This document shows positions 1 through 12,267 of a DNA stretch of 64,000 nucleotides, piece by piece (positions within the stretch are counted from its first letter, which is position 1; the number at the start of each line of letters is the position of its first letter). This stretch comes from Ariolimax columbianus. Taxonomy: Eukaryota; Mollusca; Gastropoda; Stylommatophora; Arionidae. The notes below the pieces were generated by a model. That model had not been told where the DNA came from. It did not search any database and worked only from the letters and a program-made list of their open reading frames with translations. The position numbers and the translations under genes are program-made. Location of the stretch: the NCBI GenBank assembly GCA_036924085.1, contig JAVGWX010000011.1:37513210-37577209 (forward strand), read 5' to 3'.

Positions 1-450
1 ATTACAATCTCTTATTGATCCAGATCGTAGAGCTATTATCAAGTGCTTCTGGCTCTTCTCTCGCTCCGGGTAAAGGTCTTCTGGGCGCTGATGGGAAACT
101 CTTCAGTGGGAACACCCTCACATCCCTTTCCCGCACTCCATCTTTGGTACTCTTGTAAGTGCTGCATTTTTTTCTTAAAGAGTTGAGTTATCCGTTGATA
201 ATCATGCGTATTTTTTTGAATTCACTCCCTTGCAAGACTAATGGATTTTTCGATATGACACTGTGAGATAGATTATATTTTGTTGTCTTTATGGCTGGTG
301 TACAACTATGTGGTTTACTTAAGGGCTCTGTGTGCGTGCCAAAGATGAGAATATGTACTAAGAGGCCCCTAACAGATCTGTCTAATCCATCTAGAGTAGA
401 AGTCTCTCCTCGTACGGCATAACACGTCCACCATTCTCACACACCCTTCA
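1..450. other. no gene recognised
   Basis: AT-rich single-copy-looking sequence. No convincing exon or repeat is seen. Confidence 0.5.
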
Positions 451-469
451 GAATGTTGAGTAGCATTCT

Positions 470-1078
470 TCTTCATTTTCCTCTCCTTCTTCTTCTTCTT
501 CTTGTTCTTCTTCTTTTCCTCCTCCTCCTTCTCCTCTTCCTTCTTCTCCTCCTCCTCCTCCTTCCTCGTCTTCTTCTTCTCCTCTTTCTTCTTGTTCTTC
601 TTGTTCTTCTTCTTCTTCTTCTGCTTCTTCTTCTTCTTCATTTTCGTCAATGTCTTCTTCTGCTTTTTCTACTTCCTCTCCTCCTCCTCCTCTTCCTTCT
701 CCTCCTCCTTCTCCTTCTTCGTCTTCTTCTTCTCCTTCTCCTGTCCGTCTTCTTCTTCTTTTTCTTTGGCTTCTTCTTCCAGTCCTCCTCCTTTTTCTTG
801 TTTTTTTTTCTTCGTCTTCTTCCTGGAAAATACATCTGTGACGCTGTGTCGAAATTTACAGCCAGGCTGCGATATCTGTGCCTTCTCTCCGGACACATCC
901 GATTTCAGTACCTCATTTTTTGGCAAACGGGTTTACCTTCCCTCTTCGATTCCTTATATCTTAGTCAGGCTGCATGGCTGCAGTGTGTTTCCAGGGCCCC
1001 CACTTGAAGGCGGACAAGGGTCTTGGTCAATTATTGGTCACTAACGCTGAAGCAAGCATCCAGATGTAAATAGCTGCA
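470..1078 (-). repeat. SINE S3 with hugely expanded GAA-type tail
   Basis: 840-1075 is a reversed S3 body (GGAAACACACTGCAGCCATG; CCGGAGAGAAGGCACAGATA). Its 3' end runs straight into about 350 bases of CTT/CTC/CCT triplets (478-826), that is, GAA/GAG repeats on the SINE strand. Other S3 copies end in 10-30 bases of GAAGAAG. The many long frames across this tract are artefacts of the low-complexity sequence. Confidence 0.85.
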
Positions 1079-1267
1079 GCATCTACTGCTCAGAGCAGCA
1101 TTCTGAGTTTGAATGAAACCTTTAGTCCCAATACCTCATATATCATCAAATCACATAATTCTTGCCATTTGTCGGTCACTGTACTAAAACAGAAACCAAG
1201 CGCCGATCGTAATATCAAAAGAGAAACAAAAATGTCATGTGCTTACAACAATGTCACATTTACTTCT

Positions 1268-1351
1268 TAAACCTCTATCTATCTATCTGTCTCTCTATAT
1301 ATCTATCTATATATCTTTCTATCTATATATCTATATATCTATCTATCTACC

Positions 1352-1409
<58 letters not shown>

Positions 1410-1508
1410 CTGTCTATCTGTTTGTCTGTCTGTCTATATGTCTGTCTATCTATATGTCTGTCCGTCCGCCCGTCCCTCCGTCTGTCTATCTGTCTGTCTG
1501 TCTATCAT
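1268..1508. repeat. compound TATC / TA / TCTG microsatellite
   Basis: About 120 bases of TATC repeats, a (TA)n core at 1383-1408, then TCTG/TCCG repeats. Open frames across it are artefacts. Confidence 0.95.
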
Positions 1509-1654
1509 AATAGTTATATATCTTCAGTTCCCTTGCATCGTTAGACATCGGCGGGAAGTTGGTATCTTCCTTGTTTCATATTTTTTGGCATGCAAATATC
1601 GGCTGGGGACTTGCCAGGTCAATCGCAATATCTGCTACCAACCATTAGGTTGGT

Positions 1655-3830
1655 ATATAGAGGCAAGTATATCAAAAGAAACATATCTAAAATATTTGGA
1701 CAAGCAGAACACAACACAGAAAGTGAATAAAGCAAAAATAGACTTCGAAAAAAAACTTGCTCATAGGATCAAGACTGACAATAAAAGCTTCATTTCTTAT
1801 GTAAGAAATATACAAAGAACGAAACACAAAGTAAGCCCTCTCATAGACAGCATATGAAAATAATGAGTGAAATATGGAGGCAGCTAATCTACTCAATCAG
1901 TACTTTGGCACAGTCTACACACAAGAAGACTGCTCCAAGATCTAAAAACCTATAGATATTTTGAGACATTGATACAGTGGGATTAATATCAAAATATATT
2001 ACGGAGGAAATGGTTTTACAAAAATTGTGGATAAAAGTGGATAAATATCCAGGTCAAGGTGGTATTCATCCAAAATTGCTGTTTGAAATTATAGACCAAC
2101 TAGCAAAACCATTGGCTATATTATGTTCTCAATCACTTGCAAAAGGGATTGTTCCAGGAAAATTGAAATATGCAGGAGTGATCCCCTTATTCACGAAGGG
2201 CAAACAATCAGATCCAGTAAATTATAGACTGGTGAGTTTAACGAGCATAGTCTGTAAATTGTTAGAGTCAATAATCAAAGAAAACATTGTAATGCTTTTA
2301 GACAAATTTAATCTAATTAGAAATAGTCAGCATTGGTTTACTAGAGGGAGATCATGCTTAACAAATGTATTAGAATTCATGGAGGAGGTTACCAAAATGA
2401 TTGATAAATGGGAGCCAGTGGATGTTATTCATCTAGATTTTGCAAAGGCCTTTAATAGAGTACCTCATCAAAGATTATTTTCAAAGTTAAAATCACATGG
2501 GATAGGTGGGGAAGTTGCTAAATAGATTGACAATTGGTTAACGGGAGAGGAAAGAGAATTGGCAAAAATAAGGAGTACTCTGAGTGGTTTGAAGTAAAAA
2601 GTGGAGTGCCACAGGGTTCGACTTTGGGACAAGTTTTATTCTAGATATATATAAATGATTTGGGCATTCATATCGGATCCATGATTGCAAAATTTGGGGA
2701 TGACGCAGAACTATGCAGTAGTGTCTCATCTAAAGCAGAAGTGGATATTTTGAAGTTGGATTTAGATAAAACTCAAGAATGGTCTGTGAGCTGGTAAAAA
2801 GAGTTTAATGTAGATAAATTTAGTCATCCACATGGGTAGATCCAATTTGAAACATAATTACACAATGTGCGAGAACAATATTAGAATGATAGAAAAGGAA
2901 AGGGACCTATGGGTTATAAAAGACCATACAGGTAAAGTGAGTGAGCTGGTCCAGGTAGCAGTGAAAAAGACAAATGCAATGTTAGGTATGATAAAAAGAA
3001 ATATTAAACATAGGAGCAAGAAAGTGATAGTCAAACTATAAAAAGCATTAGTTAGACCTAGATTTGAGTAAAGTGTACAGGTGTAGAGTCCTTATCGTAG
3101 AGGAGATATAAACATGCTGGAAAAGATACAAGGAAGTGCGACAAAACTGAAAGTGGGTTTCCAGAATTACAGTTATTATTAATGAGAAAAACCAGTGTCT
3201 AGAAAAGAGAAAAATTCGAGATGCCGTAACAGGTTAATTAGATAATCACAGGAAAGGTTTAATTAGAATATAGCTAGCTTTTTGTCAAAATACAACCACC
3301 TACAAGAACAAGTAGGCACAACTACACATTAACTAAAGAAAGGTCCAAATTAAATACTAGTAGATATTTGTTAGTCAGAGAGTGGTGAATACTTGGAATG
3401 CATTGCCACATGACGTAGTGGAGGCAATGACAATTAATGCATTTAAGAATAGATTGGATATACATAGCTTTTAGAGCAAGGAAATTTAAATTTTTTTATT
3501 TTTGTTTTGCGTTCGCCTTATGTTTTCTAATCCCCAAGGCGGTGTGCGTTGCACTGTGTTTTTTTAATTTTGCGCCTGTTGGCCCAGTGCATCCGACTTC
3601 CGCATGCATTTTATGTAAGGGTCTGCTTCCTCCTGCATTTTCTAAGGGTTTGCTTCCCCGGGGTAACGGCCGGTGCTGTGATGGGGATCGAACCCAGCAC
3701 CTTCGAGTTGTGAGCCGTGCCACTTAACCACTAGGCCACGCCGTCCCCTGAAAATGTAAATGAAACTGATTGTTTACAGACTCGGCAGAGGGTTCTAGCA
3801 CCAGTATAGAGTTAAGCTCTTAGAATATAC
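1655..3830 (+). mobile_element. CR1/Jockey-like LINE copy A1, dead, with nested SINE
   Basis: Pieces of one reverse transcriptase in several frames: a linker (KVNKAKIDFEKKLAHRIKTD), the fingers/palm at 1977-2525 ([23 protein letters not shown]-type palm and [20 protein letters not shown]), and the thumb at 2832-3041. Several stops break it, for example near 2523, 2643 and 3041. The 3' UTR is interrupted by a SINE at about 3490-3750 and resumes with the GTTTACAGACTC...AGTATAGAGTTAAG signature. Five other copies in the window (A2-A6) share this 3' end. The clade is inferred from motif style only. Confidence 0.85.
3486..3752 (-). repeat. tRNA-derived SINE S1
   Basis: Reversed copy with an RNA polymerase III-like head: box A-like GGCCTAGTGGTTAAGTGGC and box B GGTTCGATCCCCATCAC. 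The body is GCACCGGCCGTTACCCCGGG...AAATAAGGCGAACGC and the tail A/T-rich. Inserted in the 3' UTR of LINE A1. Confidence 0.88.
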
Positions 3831-4924
3831 AATCGTCTATTTTTGGGACTGGTGGGGGTGGAAGCGTAAATTAGATCAAGGTAGACCCGCAGTCTGTCAG
3901 AAACCATTTATGCCGCTCCGCTAACCCCATAACTAAGACCTGATGTTCTAGCCACACATTCCCCTTTTTGCTACATATTCTCTGTGGGGCAAGAATCCCT
4001 AAAATAATTTGAGTAGATTTTTAACTTGAATTTTGCCCGAGCAGCGACCGTTAATCTTACTATTTTCGATTTTAAACTGCCAATGGATGTTTAATGTGGA
4101 CGCCACTGCACACAGGTGTCTGATCTCACTGCTCGGAGATCAGGGGACATTTTCCCCAGATAATCTACGTGAAAAAATTTCAGCCTCAACCGTGATTTAA
4201 ATCCGCGATTTCCAGCACCCGAGGCGAACACCTTTAGTATTAAATATAGAGATGTTTTTAAGTTTACTAAACACATTTCTTTCAAAATATACAAAAAATT
4301 GTCCATGGACTAAAATTTCTTCACAAGCTAGTTCCTTCCTTCTCAGAAACCTGTAGAAATAGTTTGTGGTCTTTAACCTGCAGGCAAATTCGAATTCGTG
4401 AGGTCATGGGAGCAATGAACCAATGGTAATGAGAAATTTCTTATATATATGAAACATTCTTTTTAAAAATCGATGCACTTTCACACCCAAAAAAAAAAGA
4501 AATGTTTAAATAATGTATGATCCGTGATAATTCGGTTGGTAGAGAAAATTTTGAAATTTATAAGTCGATGGTTAGAATCCGGCTCACGGAATTGTTTTCT
4601 CTCAAAATGATATAGAAAGATTTCACATTTTTTAAATTGCATTTTTCTCTTCTTCGGTGCTCTTTAAATTGTAGTTTATAGCTAGGCTGCAACATCTAAA
4701 CATGTCCACGGCCTACTGTAGATACGGGCCTTTCTTACTCACAACGTCCCATTCAAAAGCTAACTAAATGACGGAACTTGTATGTGTTAACTATAAGTGC
4801 AACTATAATGGCGTGTTCGGGAAACAAAGACGGAAATGCAGTTGGTTTCAGGGCAGAATTATATGAAAGAATCACTATTAACAGTGATTTGTTGTGTTTT
4901 TAAACCGTGAATTTTTTTTTTTTT
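3831..4924. other. no gene recognised
   Basis: AT-rich intergenic sequence with short A and T runs. A decayed tRNA-like box B (GGTTAGAATCCGGC) lies near 4570. No coding potential beyond short chance frames. Confidence 0.5.
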
Positions 4925-5135
4925 TTTTTTTATTTGTTTGTGTGAAGCATGGATATGGAAGGTATGGTGCCAGGCAAAAGAGGAAGGGGTAGACCAAGAA
5001 GGCGATGGCACCAAGATATCCAGGAGTGCCTGAGTATGACAGTGGCGGAGGCTGGAGTTTTGGCAAGGGAACGAGTTTCTTTCAGACAGACTGTGATGGG
5101 AGCGACGTTCTACAAAGGAAATACTACATGATGAA
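4925..5135 (+). mobile_element. LINE 3' end, three copies in window (copy 1)
   Basis: Frame 4949-5131 has [20 protein letters not shown] and [18 protein letters not shown]. The same ending recurs at 32805-33005 and 59715-59805, so it is the C-terminus of one LINE family. It follows a 20-base T run. Confidence 0.75.
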
Positions 5136-5324
5136 GCATGGATTGATTATAAACCTTGGCACAATTTTAGTTCCCTCATTTAGTCGGCGGTGGAATGGGA
5201 CGTTTCATGGGATTTTTTCCGGTGTTTCAGACGGCATAAAGTAGGACATGGACTTTTCATCCGCCACATCAGCTGGCGTTTGAGGGGGGAGGGGACGGAA
5301 GAGAGGGTTATCTTGTTTGCCTTC

Positions 5325-5462
5325 CCACTGCAATTACTATTCATTTAGCCAAACTACGGTAGTGCTGCTTGTTTCCAAGGCCGCCACTTGGAGACAATAT
5401 ATGGTCTTGATCAGCTACGATTCGCCGACCCTGAAGTAAATAGCCAGCTATAAGTCGCCGAG
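5325..5462 (-). repeat. SINE S3 fragment
   Basis: Reversed core and 5' part (GCTTGTTTCCAAGGCCGCCA, TATGGTCTTGATCAGC). Confidence 0.65.
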
Positions 5463-5600
5463 GGAGTGCGCGGTGTAGGGGCGTACATTGGGCGCAAGTT
5501 TGTTTTGAAATCCCAACATGCTTGGTTCGAATTTGTTATGTCTAGTTGGACTGGTTATGTTGGGGATTTTTCTTGGTATAACCACTTCTCCGTGTATAAG
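5460..5600 (+). repeat. tRNA-like SINE, probable S2 relative
   Basis: Head GTGCGCGGTGTAGGGGCGTA, box B-like TGGTTCGAATTTG and a body resembling S2 (TCTTGGTATAACCACTTCTC). Decayed. Confidence 0.5.
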
Positions 5601-5684
5601 GACTAACAAAACTAATGTACTGTAAAACTGCGATAGTGGAACACCTTACAAACAAATACACACACGGCATCAAGATGCTGAGCA

Positions 5685-6050
5685 GTGCATGAACTGTAGC
5701 GGTCAGCGACCCAAAGATGGCTGCTAGCTTCAGGGCCAGCGAACCTGCGCTGCTAAGACCATTCTACACCTGCTCGCTGTAATCCTGGATAACAGGCTGT
5801 AATAGAGCAGACTGGCTAAGGAGAAGGGATCGAAAAGGGAAGGCTAATCCTGTAATCAAAAATGCTTGCTAAAGTCGGATGTGTCGGATCAAAATGTACA
5901 AATATCGCCGCAAGCTGTAAACTACGACACAACGCATTCCGTTCTCCGGACAACATCACGCTACTTGCAAAGCCCTTGTCATGGCTTGCTAGTGGGGGAA
6001 TTGAGATCGAACGAAGAAGGCGAAGAAGAAGAAGAAAATACACATCCTAA
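5685..6050 (+). repeat. SINE S3, near full length
   Basis: From TGAACTGTAGCGGTCAGCGA through CAGACTGGCTAAGGAGAAGG and TACAAATATCGCCGCAAGCT to the tail GAAGAAGGCGAAGAAGAAGA. About 360 bases. Confidence 0.85.
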
Positions 6051-6789
6051 TAAAATACACTGACCAATAGGTCTGAATATCGTCCCAGGGGACTACGACC
6101 AGAGGTTGAAAGTGCGTCTCTTCGCCAGTAGAATCCAGAAATGCAAACCTGAAATCTAACAAATAAATCGCATTCTCTGTGCTCCATCTTCGGTCCCTAC
6201 ATTTTATTTTGAAACCCTTACTGCAGACGTGAATATGATTTCTCAATTTAAGCATTGCATTTTTATTCACTTATTTATGTTTTACGCAGCAATTTTTATC
6301 GTGTTTTTCAGGGAACTTTCTTTGAATAAAATCCACGCACGTTCACAAAAAGATGTCATCAAAGAGCTTTTAAGTTACATCATTAATGACAGCTGATTGA
6401 TAGTACATTACAAAAAGGAATGAAATTTTATTTAGTTAGATCGGGCAATGGAGAAAACATATAACCAAAGGGACTGCGTGTGATCTCCAGAGAGCAGGTG
6501 CAGGTCTTCTCATTAAAAGTCTGAGGGAGATATGTGAAATGTTGCATATTCGTCGCAGCGTCAACATGGAAACTGGCCAAGTTTATGTACCAGGTCAATG
6601 TTTTTTCTTCCTACTTTTATGTTCAAGAATGATATTCCTTCCTATTTGTATGTATTGCTTTAATGTTATTTCTTCCTTTTTAATATACGACTTTAATGTT
6701 ACTTCTTCCTATTTGAATGCAATCTTTTAATGTTACTTCTTCCTTTTTGAATGCAATCTTTTAATGTTATTTCTTCCTACTTTCCAGTA

Positions 6790-7070
6790 TATGCAAGATT
6801 GGGGCTTATTATTTGGAAAGAAGAAAACAAATGTCGAGGTATGGAAAAGTTAGATGTGAAAAGAAAATAAATGACCGAAATCAGGGTTAGAAAGTTAAGT
6901 TATTGTGGTCATATAACAAGACATACCTCATTGTTGAAGACCATGCTAGAGGGTAGGGTGGAATGCAGTCGTTCAAGAGACAAACAATATTTTAAGTGGC
7001 GGGATAACATCAGGAGACAGACTTGGAAACCGCCAGTAAAATTGCACCATTACGGCAAGAGATAGAGTTC
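6790..7070 (+). mobile_element. RTE-like LINE 3' end F4
   Basis: Frame 6871-7065 carries VRKLSYCGHITRHTSLLKTM, LEGRVECSRSRDKQYFKW and RDNIRRQTW, the known C-terminal block of RTE-type elements. It is followed directly by an S4 SINE. Confidence 0.72.
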
Positions 7071-7107
7071 ACTGGAGATCCATTGCAGCCGACCTTCGAT
7101 GCAGGGA

Positions 7108-7612
7108 AGGCACTTGTTGTTTGCATTGTTTGCGAATGCCCACAATGAGTAGGTATACTCTTTTGTGCGCCCTGAAAAGGACGTTTAGTGGCAGTTTGCA
7201 TTAGTTTTCCTCACGTCTCGAACGTGCTGATGAAGGTGGATCGTGGTCCTCCAGGCGGTTGTGCTATGCTTTGCTTCAACTGCGTGTCGCTCACTACTCT
7301 GGAGTTCACATCGATCCCTCGGCTTGTTAGCCCGGCTGCCATGACAACAGCCCGTTTCCAGGGAGGACTATTGGGAAGTCAAGTTGAGGATCTTTGTCAG
7401 TATGTTTTACCTGACCCTGACTAACATGTCTGATTAGTGTGTTTTGCCTGACCGTGACTAACATGTCTGATCAGTGTGTTTTGTCTGACCCTGACTAACA
7501 TGTCTGATCAGTATGTTTTGCCTGACCCTGACTAACATGTCTGATCAGTATTTTTTACCTGACCCTGACTAATTTTTCTGATCGGTGTGTATTCCTGACC
7601 AGACGTTAGTCT
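7108..7612 (-). repeat. SINE S4 with internal 38-bp tandem expansion
   Basis: Reversed copy: tail side TTGTTTGCATTGTTTGCG, body, then a 5' region in which CTGACTAACATGTCTGATCA plus TGTTTTGCCTGACC is repeated about five times (7410-7595); other copies have one or two. Confidence 0.85.
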
Positions 7613-8115
7613 TCCTCGCCCGGGGATGGCACTTGCCGTGAACTGAACTTTGTCCTGCTACCTGATCCTGGGCAGCCTTAGCAGACAGTTTATATAAACA
7701 CTATTTAGCTATTACTTACATCGGTTCATGTGAAAACAGTTTAGCTGCTAAATAGTTACCATCTAGCCGAACGAATTAGGTTCAATTTCAAATGTGTGCC
7801 CCATATTTTTTTTTAGATGGAAAACGGCGCAGAGTCCACCCAGCCTCAAAAATTGGGTACCAGAGCTAGTCTTGGAAGTAAATGCGTCCGCGAGATGATG
7901 GCCACATCATCCATAGGAACATATTATCCTAACACCAGATGTTCAATATGCCGTGTGACATGATCTTTACTTTTTGAAATATAAAAAAATAACTTATAAA
8001 CTAATTGTATTTCCTCTTTCTGCTGCAAAATACGGGTGTGTGTAGTTTTTGTTAAACTCGTAGTAAATTGTTCTCAATTATGCAATACAAATCTTGCCAT
8101 ATTATTTCTTATTCA

Positions 8116-8372
8116 GTGGGACGGCATGGGCTAATGGTTAAGTGACACGCTCACAACACTGAAGGTGCTGGGTTCGTTCCACATCACATCACCGGCCGTT
8201 ACCCCGGAGAAGCAAACCGTTAGAAAATGCAGGAGGAAGTAGAACCTTACATAAAATTAATGCCGAAGTCGGATGCACTGGGCCGATAGGAGCAAAATTT
8301 TAAAAAAACGTAGTGCAACGCATACTGCCTTTGGGAAATAGAGAAATAAGGCGAACGCCAATAAAAAAAATT
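8116..8372 (+). repeat. tRNA-derived SINE S1
   Basis: Diverged copy with the same head (GACGGCATGGGCTAATGGTT, GGTTCGTTCCACATCAC) and body; A-rich end. Confidence 0.85.
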
Positions 8373-8454
8373 TAATGTCTTATTCCAACGGCGAATATTC
8401 TTCTTTTGTGTTCGAAAATGATTGTAACACGTAGCCCTGTCTTTCAAGTAAATA

Positions 8455-8668
8455 GCATGTCCTTTGCAGAACGTCGCTTCTTATAAACCGTCAGCCAGCT
8501 TATTAGTTTCTTGGCAAGTGTGCAGCACGATAGGTTGCCATTACTTTCCGTACATGGAGGAGCAACCAAACACAAAAATGACAAACTGGAAACGAGCGTG
8601 ATTCGAACCGGGTGCGTTTAAATTCTGAAACGGACGTTTCACCCCTAGGTCACGCATTATCCATGTCT
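8455..8668 (-). repeat. second tRNA-derived SINE family, S2
   Basis: Reversed copy: head GCGTGACCTAGGGGTGAAAC with box B GGTTCGAATCACG, body CGGAAAGTAATGGCAACCT. Matches 59822-60055. Confidence 0.78.
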
Positions 8669-8692
8669 TTCAAGTAGGCAGGTCTTACAGAT

Positions 8693-9262
8693 GTGGAGGC
8701 TGTAACAGTGGCGTGTGTTGATGGTGTGGGTATTGTTTCAGTGGAGTGTGGGGATGGTGTGGGTGTTTTTACAGTGGAGTGTGAGGATGGTGTGAGTGTT
8801 GTTACAGTGGAGTGTGTGGTATGGTGTGAGTGTTGTTACAGTGGCGTGTGGGGATGGTGTGGGTATTGTTACAGTGGAGTGTGTGGTATGATGTGGTTGT
8901 TGTTACAGTGGCGTGTGGGGATGGTGTGGGTGTTGTTACAGTGGAGTGTGGGGATGGTGTGGGTGTTGTTACAGTGGAGTGTGGGTGTTGTTACAGTGGA
9001 GTGTGTGCTATGGTGTGGGTGTTGTTACAGTGGAGTGTGTGGTATGGTGTGGGTGTTGTTACAGTGGAGTGTGGGGATGGTGTGGATGTTGTTACAGTGG
9101 AGTGTGGGGATGGTGTGGGTGTTGTTACAGTGGAGTGTGTGGTATGGTGTGGGTGGTTTTACAGTGGAGTGTGGGGATGGTGTGGGTGTTGTTACAGTGG
9201 CGTGTGGGGATGGTGTGGGTGTTGTTACAGTGGAGTGTGTGGTATGTATGGTTCTTACAGTG
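8693..9262. repeat. 33-bp minisatellite, about 17 copies
   Basis: Unit close to ACAGTGGAGTGTGGGGATGG TGTGGGTGTTGTT, with GTGTGGTATGG variants. The period is a multiple of three and stop-poor, so three plus-strand frames stay open. Confidence 0.95.
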
Positions 9263-9469
9263 ATATGTATTTAAACTAGGGAGCCCTTTAGGGAAAGATG
9301 TCCCTTTGATAACCGTTCCAATCATGATCACTGACAGAGAAATATGCACACTCTCTAGAAGGAGGATGGGTCTGTATATCATAAGCTACACCAGTTTCTT
9401 AAATTTCTGATGTACTCTGTTGCAACAACTCAGACTTTAATGGTGTCGCAACGTAGGTTGTCAGTCCCC

Positions 9470-9715
9470 AGGGCGAGACAAGTATTGCGCGCTCTAATCC
9501 GTAGACCATTAGCACTCTCCAAATACCTTCGTCTTCTTCATCTGCGTTAGTTCTCAATCTCCCGCTACCAAGCCCCGAACAAGGTTTTGCAAGTATCAGG
9601 ATGTAGTCAAGCTAACGGAATTAGTTGTGTCGCTAGTTGACAGCTTGACTGTGATATTTGCACCTTTCGGTTTGACACATCCGTCTTCGCCAAATACCTT
9701 CTATCAGTCCAGTAA
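9470..9715 (-). repeat. SINE S3
   Basis: Reversed 3' half (CTCAATCTCCCGCTACCAAG; TGTGATATTTGCACCTTTCG) with a CTTCGTCTTCTTC tail at its left. A C-rich CCACCTCCACC microsatellite follows. Confidence 0.8.
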
Positions 9716-9859
9716 CTAACCCTCCCCCACCTCCACCCCACCTCCACCCCACCTCCACCCCCTAATTTGTTCATGGAAAAATCATATTTTACAGTATCGA
9801 ACAATATCTGGATATACATGAAAGCAAATCGCCATCTTTCTATGACCCAGGCACTACGT

Positions 9860-10470
9860 CACACACCATTCTTCCAGTATTCGCATGGATTGTCCTGTTG
9901 TTGCCACTTAACAGGTCGTCCATACTGCAAGTTTCCGGAAGGTTTGGGCGGATCATCAGGTGAACATGATCGTGTGTTGCTCCCCTTTCGCGTGTTTCAT
10001 CATCCCTGTACCCCCATCTTTTCAGGTCCTGCCTCGTGATACGCCAGTTCGAAGTCTATTTAGTGACTTTCATGTTGCGTAAGACAGGTTATGTCTAGGC
10101 GCAGGTTCCTCCCGAAACTCGATCCAGGAGACCTGCGTCAGCTCTTTCCATCGTTAGATGCAGTGTTTTCCAGGCCAAATCTGTAGGGGTGTGGTTGACT
10201 GTAAGAAACTTCGTCTTGATTTTAGTCTTGTGCGCTGTACCTGATTTCCAAACATAGGGTGCATTGTGTCGTTTCTTGTTTCTCTCTTTCTATCTCTGAC
10301 ATGACAATTCTCCTCGTCGGAGGTGGCGCTATACCGATTAAGGGGTAAATAGTCTCAGTTGGTGCAGGTCGTATGGCCCCAGTGACTATCCGGCCTGCCT
10401 CGTTCATTGCTGTATCGATAAGTTTGAAATCGCTGGTGAAGAGTATTTATCTGTATTGTCCGTTCTGCCA
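9860..10470 (-). mobile_element. Jockey-like LINE fragment D1
   Basis: Minus-strand frames 10222-10407 ([32 protein letters not shown]) and the flanking decayed C-terminal region. It matches the D3 copy ([20 protein letters not shown]). A stretch at 9880-10040 recurs at 33930-34100 and at 61800-61862 / 63649-63760. Confidence 0.72.
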
Positions 10471-11367
10471 TTTCTGCCTTAAGCTGAACAGAAGAATAAA
10501 AACCGACTGCTGCAAAACAATTATCACAGCAACAAACAAACAAAAACTAAAACTGACCTGTCGACGCACCAGAACATGAAAATTCACCCAAGCGATGGCA
10601 TTCCCATCGGCACACATTGGAGACAGTATTACGTTTTAACTCTCTGTTGGAACACCAAATTGGCGGGAACATTACTTGGCAGACAGTAATTCGAGATTTC
10701 CACTGATCTTAAGTCAGCGATCGGATTGTCGCCACATGCACAACTAGCGGAGGTCACAGTATGGTTCATAAATACAAGTTATGTTATGGAATAGTTGAGC
10801 ACCAGTATCTTCAAACAGAAAAACATGGAATCATTCTATTAATAGTCATTACGAAATTCACCCGAAAATGGTTAGATGAGGTCTGCATAGCTGCAAATGA
10901 GCAAGAAAAATGAAGTAAAATGTCATTTGGCAGGACTCATCTGCCCTGTCGTGTTGAAAAACTGTAGAATGTACGAACATTTGGAGATTGTGTGGGCGTG
11001 GGAGGGTGGAAGTGGAGGCACAATTTTTTAAGTTTATTAATACTACTTTCTTTTTTTTTCTTGCCTAATTTTTTGCACCCCTAAGAATTTTGCGCCCAGG
11101 ACCACCGCCATTTGATACGTAAAATTCCCCACCCCAAATCTACGTCACTGCTACAGACTGAGCAATCTTAGGCTGAACTGAATTCAGATGCATTCACTGT
11201 TAACAGGCAGTTTGACCTGGTGTAGAGTTTGACCGTTTTATGTTTAAATGAATAAACGAAACACGGCAGTTTAAACACGAAGTGGCTGAATCTTTTACAT
11301 CCATCGCTGAATTGACGTTGATCTGGTGAAAGGATATTTATTTTTACAACAAAAATGCGAGATGGAA
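10471..11367. other. no gene recognised
   Basis: No exon, repeat copy or tandem array identified. A T-rich tract lies near 11040-11075. Confidence 0.5.
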
Positions 11368-11716
11368 GACTAACGTCTGATCAGACCAAATATACTGATC
11401 AGACGTGTTAGTCGGGGTCAGGCAAAATATACTGGCCAAGACCCTCACATTGACTTGCCAGCAGTCATCACTGGAAACGGGCAGTTTTCATGGCAATCTG
11501 TCTAACAAGGTGAGGGATCGATGTGATCCTCGTTGTAGTGAGCGACATACAGTTGAAGTCAAGCATAGTACAACCGCCTGGAGCACCCCGGTCCACCTTC
11601 ATCAGCACGCTCGGGATGTGAGAAAAGCTGCTGCAACCTGTCATTTAACGTCCTTTTCAGGGCTCGCAAAAGAGTAAAGTTACTCCTTGTGGTCATTCGC
11701 AAACAACAAAAATGGA
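11368..11716 (+). repeat. SINE S4
   Basis: Forward copy from ACTAACGTCTGATCAGACCA to GTCATTCGCAAACAACAAAA. The CAA-type tail sets the orientation. Confidence 0.85.
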
Positions 11717-12267
11717 ATTTGAAATCTTGGTATTTAAAAAGGTGGGTGTATTCTTACGGTCAATTATGATATTCGCAGTTAACCCTTTACAGTCCGTCTT
11801 AATTGATCAGATTTGTGTTAAAGCTCTTTTTATTTTTACTTCATGCGACTTATTCGGCCTGTTAGGAATTGCATTCAATCAATCGATCAAAGTCCATCGT
11901 TCCTCTTGTCCCATAGGCTATTGAGCACATCCGTTCAGCATGTAGGGCTCTGCGCTACCTTTCTGCCTCTTCCTATGTGTAACCATTTAATCGTAGCTCC
12001 TTCTCATATTCTCTTCTCCGTGTACTTTTAAGTCTACCTTTCTTTCTCTTCCTTTGATGGTTGCATGTTGTCTTTCCTGGCTGTTCTGGAGGATTCCATT
12101 TTCCTCGTATGTCCTATCCAGTCTCGCGTTCCTCTCTTTAATGTGTCGATTAAGTGACTGCTGTTGGCTCCTTTCTCACAGGTCTTCATGCCTCATCATG
12201 ACCGGCCACTTTATGTCTATTAGTCTTCGTATCCATCTGTAAACGGGCAGGAGTCTTTTTTGTATGC

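Noticed and set aside
453..1044. Long Leu/Phe- or Lys/Glu-rich open frames on both strands (up to 184 codons)
   Set aside because: They are translations of the polypyrimidine tract, a SINE tail expansion, with no domain or conservation signal.
1237..1857. 206-codon open frame starting in Ser/Tyr/Leu repeats
   Set aside because: The first 90 codons are the TATC/TCTG microsatellite; only the last 60 codons are LINE sequence read through by chance.
8693..9279. 193- and 149-codon frames that look like a repeat protein
   Set aside because: Products of the 33-bp minisatellite, open in three frames at once, with no flanking exon signals.
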